From Meconema thalassinum (lineage: Eukaryota > Arthropoda > Insecta > Orthoptera > Tettigoniidae): a stretch of DNA of 64,000 nt. Under the pieces are notes generated by a model. That model did not search any database, was not told the origin of the DNA, and saw only the letters and a list, made by a program, of their open reading frames with translations. Positions 58,454-64,000 of the stretch are shown piece by piece. Positions within the stretch are counted from its first letter, which is position 1; every line of letters begins with the position of its first letter. The position numbers and the translations under genes were made by a program. The DNA is taken from the NCBI GenBank assembly GCA_946902985.2, contig OX336389.2, positions 1,287,420,792 through 1,287,484,791 on the forward strand, given 5' to 3'.

Positions 58454-61400
58454 TTGGCTTGTGACAGCCGTCAAACCCCGGTAGTCCAAGTTCGTGTGAC
58501 GAAGTTACGGAGGGACAATAGCAGCCTGATGGTCGACGGAGTCGTCAACGGAGTGAGCTGGCCCATGCTGATCGACACGGGAGCGTCGAGGACCATCGTC
58601 AATCTCACCGTGATACCGAGGTGGAGAGTGCAACTCACACAAAGGAACCTCCAACTAATAACCGCGACTGGAGAGACTGCTCCGGTACATGGCGAAGCAT
58701 CTCTGGAGTTCGTCATTGGTTGACGGGCGGTGAAGCATCCAGTGCTTGTGGCTGACGTATCAAATGAAGTGATCATCGGACTGGACTTTCTGGACCAGAA
58801 CAACGACATCGTGGACCTGAGTACCAACACTCTGCACTTCGGAGGTGAGGATCTTGCTTTGCAACCAGAATACGAGGCCATCACCGCACGACCAGTAAGG
58901 CTGAGAGAGGACGTCATCGTCCCCGCCAAGACGGAGGTCAGCGCTGCCGTAATTGTCGACGGAACTGCTTATGGAGTGGCGTCTGTCGTCGAGCCAAAAT
59001 ATGAGGACATCCAGACAAAAGGATTGCTAATTGCCAAGACCCTCATCCACACGACGTCTCGGTCGTACGTCCGCCAGTCCAACCTGAACGACTACGACAT
59101 TACGGTTCGACGGGACACCAACCTAGGAGTCTGCGAGCCCGGTACCTGGATTGCCCGCATCACAGATACGATGGACGGACACCTGCAGACGGACAACCGA
59201 AGAAGACGCGCAGTGCCAGAAGAACTACAGAAGCTGTACCAAGGATCCCAGGACCATTTAGACGAGGAACAATCATGCCAACTTCGGGACCTGCTACACG
59301 AATTCCAGGATGTCTTCTCCGTTGGGAGCAAAGACTTCGGCAGGACAAGCTTGGTCCAGCACAGAATCGACGTTGGGGACAGCACACCGATTAGGGCCCC
59401 ATTCCGACGTGTCCCGCTCGCCAAGCAAGCTGAAGTCGACCGGATGGTGGAAGAAATGAAGGAGCAGGGGGTGATCGAGCCATCACATAGTCCTTGGAGC
59501 TCTGCAGTCGTGCTAGTGAAGAAGAAGGACGGCTCCACCAGGTTCTGCGTGGACTACAGGCGGGTGAACGACGTCACGAAGAAGGATAGCTACCCTCTAC
59601 CCCGGATCGACGACACGCTGGTCACCATATCAGGATCAAGATGGTTCTCCACCTTGGATTTGAAGAGTGGCTACTGGCAGGTGGAGGTCCAACCTAAGGA
59701 CCGCGAGGAAACGGCGTTCTCTGTGGGCAGCGGACTCTGGCAGTTCACCGTCATGCCATTCGGTCTGTGCAACGCCCCTGCGACCTTCGAAAGGCTAATG
59801 GAATCTATTCTGAGGGGATTACACTGGAAGACCTGCCTGGTTTACCTAGACGACGTCATCGTTCCTGGGAGAAGCTTCGAGGAGCACTACAGCAACCGGA
59901 AGGAGATCCTGATGAAGTAACGGGCCGCCCAGCTGAAGTTGAGCCCCAAGAAGTGTCAGCTCTTCCAGAAACAGTTCCAGTACCTTGGGCTTATCTTCTC
60001 CGAGGAAGGGGTGCGCACCGATCCAGAGAAGACCGCAGCTGTGAGGGAGTGGCCAATTCCGAAGGACAAGTCCCAACTACGAAGCTTTCTGGGACTCTGC
60101 ACATATTACCGTCGCTTCGTGAGAGGATTCGCCGACATCGCTAAACCACTGCATCGACTGACTGAGAAGGACCAACTCTTCACGTGGACAGCAGAATGCC
60201 ACAGTGCCTTCGAACAACTCAAGCAGGCTCTGTGCACCGCACCTATTCTGGCCTACCCCAGACCTGGAACAAGGTTCGTCGTCGATACCGATGCCAGCGA
60301 CTTTGGTATAGGGGGAGTCCTGTCGCAAGTAGTGGACAGCGAGGAGAGAGTAGTGGCATATTTCAGCAAGACCTTGTCAAAGCCAGAGAGGAACTACTGC
60401 GTCACCAGGAAGGAACTGCTCGCCATAGTGAAGACCATTGAACACTTCCACAAGTATCTGTACGGGCAAGAATTTCTCATCAGGACTGACCACGCATCCC
60501 TGCGGTGGCTCCTTAACTTCAAGCAGCCCGAGGGTCAACTCGTGCTGTGGTTAGAGAGGCCTCAACAGTACAACCTTGAGATCCAGCACAGGAAAGGCCA
60601 ACTTCATTCTAACGCCGACGCCCTGTCACGAAGACCGTGCCCCGAAGACTGCACCTTCTGTGCCAGAAGGGAGGTGAACAGCGGGATAAAGTGCCGAAGG
60701 ACTACCGTGGAACTTCAAGGGAGCTGGAGCCGCGAATCTTTCGCGCGGGCACAAGCAGAAGATGATGACCTGGGACTGATAGCCGAATGGAAGAGGGCCT
60801 GTGTCCCCAGACCCGGGTGGAATATTGTGAGTGACTGCAGCCCGAAGTTTAAGTCCTACTGGGCGCAGTGGGACTCGCTGGTTGTAAGGGATGGTCTCAT
60901 CTGCCGTACCTGGGAGAGCAGGGACGGGAAGACATCTCGGGAACAAGTCGTCGTTCCAAAGGCTATGACGGAGGAAGTCCTGAAGGAAGTCCATGGAGGA
61001 TCATCTGGTGGCCACCTAGGGATAAAGAAGACCCTGGAGAAGCTGAGGGAGCGGTTCTACTGGATCGGATGCCGAACAGACGTGAAGAACCACTGCGCGA
61101 GGTGCCACGATTGCACAGCCAGCAAGGGACCAGGACGAAGGCGACGGGGTCCACAACGTGGGCGGCCCCATGGAGAGAGTGGCCATCGATGTTGCTGGGC
61201 CATTCACGTTGAGCGAGGCGGGGAACCGCTACATATTGGTGGTCCGCGACTACTTCACCAAATGGCCAGAGGCGTATGCGTTCCCTAACCAAGAAGCCGC
61301 GACGATCGCAGAGACCCTGGTGAAGGAATTCGTCAGCCGGTACGGAGTACCCCTGGAGCTGCACTCCGAGCAAGAGAGGAACTTCGAGTCGCAGGTGTTC

Positions 61401-62024
61401 CAGAACCTATGCCAGCTGCTGGGAATCCGGAAGACAAGGACGACGCCGCTACACCCTCAGTCCGACGGGATGATAGAGCGATTCAATCGCACCATCGAGA
61501 ACCATCTCCGAATAGTCGTCAGCGAGCACCAGAGAGATTGGGACAAACATCTTCCACTATTTCTCCTGGCCTACCGCGCCGCCGTGCATGAAGCCACCGG
61601 GTGCACACCAGCCCGGGCCATGTTTGGGAGGGAACTCCGTCTACCTGTCGATCTTGCCTTCGGCCGACCTGGGAATGACCCGGTCCCGGTAAGCCAGTAT
61701 TGTCAAGAACTGGTCGACCAACTGGAGGACTTGCACGCGTTCGCAAGGAGGAGACTGCGGATCGAGACCGACCGAATGAAGACCCGATACGACCAGCAGA
61801 CGGATGCCGGCTGATTCCACGAGGACGACCTGGTCTGGCTCTTCAACCCATTACGGAAGAAAGGCCTGTCACCCAAACTGCAGAAGTCCTGGCAGGGCCC
61901 GTACCGAGTCGTGAAACGGATCAACGATGTCGTCTACAGGATCCAGCGGAGCCCGTGGGCGAAGATGAAGATCGTGCATCGAGATCGCCTGGCAGCCTAC
62001 GGAGGGACACAGACGGACCAATGA
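58454..62024 (+). pseudogene. Pol pseudogene of the 6.6-kb Gypsy element
   Basis: Protease with MLIDTGASRTIVN. RT with FCVDYRRVND, LDLKSGYWQV, VMPFGLCNAP and YLDDVIV. RNase H with DTDASDFGIGGVL. Integrase with HLGIKKTLEKL...CARCHDC, AIDVAGPF and HPQSDGMIERFNR, ending MKIVHRDRLAAYGG. Stops interrupt the frame at 58721 (TGA), 59918 (TAA) and 61813 (TGA), and a frameshift lies near 61150. The second integrase carboxylate is changed (HSEQERNFES where HSDQGRNFES is usual), so even a repaired protein would probably be impaired. No envelope ORF. Confidence 0.9.
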
Positions 62025-62060
62025 TTGATCGGTACGATGAGCCTTTTAGGAAGGGGGTGG

Positions 62061-62801
62061 TGTTACGGCTGTGAGTTTGTTTCGTCGCCTCGCCGCTTGA
62101 GTCACAGCTGCCCCGGGCTATGCTCTGCCCCTGTGTATTACCTGCGCCTTACACAACGGGCTGCGAGGACAACGGGATGGTCCAGAATATTCGTGACCCA
62201 GCCAGTGATGGAGATCTCGAGAAGCCGTGAATCCTGGACGATTCTAGAAGCATTCATTGAGTCACCAGCCTGCTATATAAGCGACCTCATCAGCGAGGGA
62301 GGGACAGTGTTTTTGAGCTAGTGTGTGCTTTTACCTGAGCGACAGTAGTGACGTACGAAGTTACGTAACCCTAGCGAGGCTGATTCTCCAGACAGCGAGG
62401 CAGCGTGGATCATACGGAGGGACTTAGTTTTGAGGAGTGTGTATTTACCTAGTTCGACAGAGATATTGTGGTGAATTGCGAAACACAGGGGGCTGTTCCC
62501 TAGCCACCGGACAGCGAAGCAGTGTGTAGTGGTGAGTGACTGGCTATCATAAATAACTGTAGTTTGCGTACAAGGCAGAGTTGCAGATATTAATAGCGAG
62601 GACAGTAGTGTGAACGTAGGCTAAGTGTGGAAGCTATAGTGACTAGTAGTGTCTTATAAAGTGAAGTTCAGTGCTTATTGTGTGGTGTATTTTTTTCCTG
62701 GCCTGCAATAAAGATAACATTTCGTTAAAGAAACAATTGTGTTGTGCTTTCACCCACCATAATCCAGTAAACGAACTTGCAACTAGGGGTGGCACGTTAC
62801 A
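62061..62801 (+). repeat. 3' LTR of the 6.6-kb Gypsy element
   Basis: This 741-bp LTR is colinear with 56223-56959, with a 3-4 kb older-looking divergence of a few percent and a short insertion near 62305. Confidence 0.92.
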
Positions 62802-62805
62802 ATAT

Positions 62806-63010
62806 TTAACATTGCAGAGTATACATTATTATGACAATAGATGCACACTGAATACAACTCTTTCTCTCTTTACGATAGTCTGTTATAGTTTTTAAACACA
62901 AGGCTTGTTGTAGATCTTTTTATAGCAATGTCAATTCACTGTTGTTTTCAAAAAAAACTGAGGAAGCCGCAATGGTTATATAGGCATAAGACCCTTATTG
63001 TTATTACTAT
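62806..63010. other. AT-rich spacer, nothing recognised
   Basis: No gene or repeat identified between the Gypsy element and the FLYWCH unit. Confidence 0.4.
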
Positions 63011-63081
63011 TTAGTCATTTTGATCCTCTTGCAATACTACCTTTTGCATATTAAGAGCAGATGACCTAGCTGTTCCACTCC

Positions 63082-63443
63082 TTAAAACAACAACAACAAC
63101 ACTTCTTGCATATTTTGTGATGTTGATGGCTCTTGAGACGTGGAAGATGGATTAAACATAACTTTTAGAACAGGGGTTAAACGTTGCTCAATAAACAATC
63201 CACTATTTTGAGTAGCAATATGGTTTTCTTGATTTTTTGTCGACAGCGACTGTGTATCATGCAGTACATCACATTGATGATCACTGACACTTAAAACCTC
63301 ACTATTTTTACTTTTTAGGTCACCACGACAATGTTTGGAACGTTGTTTTGAACAATGCCAAATAACAGTTCCATTTTTGTTGGTTCGTTTTACAATATAT
63401 GAATATCCTTCATAGTATGCATAAGGCTTACCATACCTAGTCA
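63082..63443 (-). CDS. FLYWCH zinc-finger exon
   Basis: On the - strand an exon starts at 63443 after acceptor gtatcag, with a split first codon. It encodes RYGKPYAYYEGYSYIVKRTN, then VIWHCSKQRSKHCRGDLKSK and SVSDHQCDVLHD. This is the FLYWCH pattern (aromatic, W-x-C, C, H), with Cys in place of the final His. A Ser/Thr-rich tail follows to TAA 63082. FLYWCH domains bind DNA or proteins; in insects they form alternative 3' exons of BTB chromatin proteins such as mod(mdg4). Upstream exons would lie to the right, so the parent gene is not identified. A shortened tandem duplication (aatatgcaa) at the end may have changed the C-terminus. Confidence 0.7.
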
Positions 63444-63628
63444 CTGATACTTACATGTCAACAGTCAAGCATAGACTAAGCTCTAGTATAGTCAACTTGG
63501 TAATGAGAATAATAGTTTAATGTGAGAGCAAATATGGATCCAAAGAGTTGAGGTAAAAGTGAAAGCAAATAAGCAAATATAAGAACCAAGAGTGGGGGAA
63601 AAGTGGTAGCAAAGTGGTAGACCCATTA

Positions 63629-64000
63629 CACAATAATTTCTGCCCGACGAAGCTCTTGTTCAATTTCTTTGATTTCCCAATCGTGACGGGTATGACCAGC
63701 TTGTTGTAAAGCATGCAGGTGCCGAAGCCGTTGAATTGGCTTAATGGGTTTGATCCAGTATACAAATTTACCATTATCATTATAAATATCATCATCAACA
63801 TCATCATCATTATCATCATCACCATCATCACTATTACTATATAGTCCTTTTTGATCCTCTTGCAATATCACTTTATTTATAGTCTGTGTTGACTTTGATA
63901 TTGTTGAAGGTTTCTTGGACGTTGACAACTGTCCTAACATGACATTTTCAGGACATGATAAGTGATTTTCAACAAACACTGCGCTATTTTGACAACAAAA
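63629..64000 (-). CDS. Second FLYWCH-unit tail exon (partial, runs off the window)
   Basis: On the - strand the frame enters at the window edge with QNSAVFVENHLS and continues TINKVILQEDQKGLYSNSDD, an acidic Asp run from an (ATC)n tract, and YWIKPIKPIQRLRHLHALQQ, ending in a helical EIKEIEQELRRAEIIV before a stop. Its start parallels TQNSGLFIEQRLT of the exon at 63082-63443, and EDQK recurs in decayed form at 63015. The two are therefore duplicated units about 830 bp apart. A FLYWCH domain is expected just beyond 64000. Confidence 0.55.
63777..63835. repeat. (ATC)n microsatellite inside a coding-like frame
   Basis: atcatcatcaacatcatcat-type repeats code for an Asp-rich run on the - strand and for a Met/Ile-rich spurious frame in another register. 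Confidence 0.85.

Larger units (their letters stand above)
56223..62801 (+). mobile_element. Complete but mutated Gypsy LTR retrotransposon (6.6 kb)
   Basis: LTRs at 56223-56959 and 62061-62801 start TGTTACG and end in GTAACA/GTTACA. The 4-bp sequence atat flanks both sides (56219-56222, 62802-62805). A primer site follows the 5' LTR and a purine tract (aggaagggggtgg) precedes the 3' LTR. The LTRs differ by substitutions and a small insertion (acagtgtttttga) in the 3' copy, so it is older than the 12.7-kb element. Confidence 0.93.

Noticed and set aside
63517..63831. Met/Ile-rich open frame (MMMVMMIMMMM)
   Set aside because: Translation of an (ATC)n microsatellite in the wrong register.

Overview
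The window is nuclear DNA from a TE-rich animal, almost certainly an insect. Two things point there: a host enzyme gene split into short exons by very long introns, and a dense mixture of insect-type mobile elements (Gypsy, BEL/Pao, Copia, LINE, mariner, hAT, and tRNA-derived SINEs). Several SINEs resemble families I associate with polyneopteran insects (orthopteroid or stick-insect-like), but that is memory-based and could not be checked here.

Host genes. The 3' part of an L-fuconate dehydratase gene (ENOSF1, enolase superfamily) runs on the + strand in five exons (1032-1189, 4481-4615, 12310-12481, 12565-12746, 48571-48705). Every junction has consensus splice sites and a consistent phase. 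The N-terminal exons lie before base 1. The last intron is about 35.8 kb and is filled with mobile DNA. Further right are an intact three-exon gene of unknown function (53712-56015) with a broken inhibitor-of-apoptosis (IAP) copy inside its second intron, and, on the - strand at the right edge, FLYWCH zinc-finger exon(s) in what looks like a duplicated unit.

Mobile DNA, left to right: a Copia pol remnant in a dispersed repeat (1.5-3.8 kb); LINE scraps (4.1 and 7.6-8.0 kb); a TIR element with GGCTGTGTCCC ends (6.3-6.8 kb); a hAT element with another TIR element nested in its right end (8.7-10.3 kb); a mariner foldback with 185-bp arms (13.7-14.5 kb); a nearly full-length LINE with ORF1 and an endonuclease-RT ORF2 interrupted by a SINE (17.5-22.15 kb); a hAT element with a nested SINE (23.7-24.8 kb); a 3.7-kb long-inverted-repeat unit holding a broken CXC-type gene, itself split by a mariner (27.4-31.2 kb); a young 12.7-kb Gypsy element with unusually long 3.0-kb LTRs on the - strand (32.9-45.6 kb); a BEL/Pao pol remnant on the - strand (about 50.2-52.0 kb) split by a palindromic insertion; and a complete but damaged Gypsy element with 0.74-kb LTRs (56.2-62.8 kb).

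The most interesting signals are three related repeats carrying hammerhead-ribozyme-like cores (8.1, 11.7 and 49.3 kb), two of which show compensatory changes in stem II, and a 197-bp near-perfect palindrome derived from the same family with a 12-bp target duplication. Others are the long-inverted-repeat unit around the CXC gene, the in-frame stop arrangement and coiled-coil Gag of the 3-kb-LTR Gypsy element, and the intronic IAP pseudogene.
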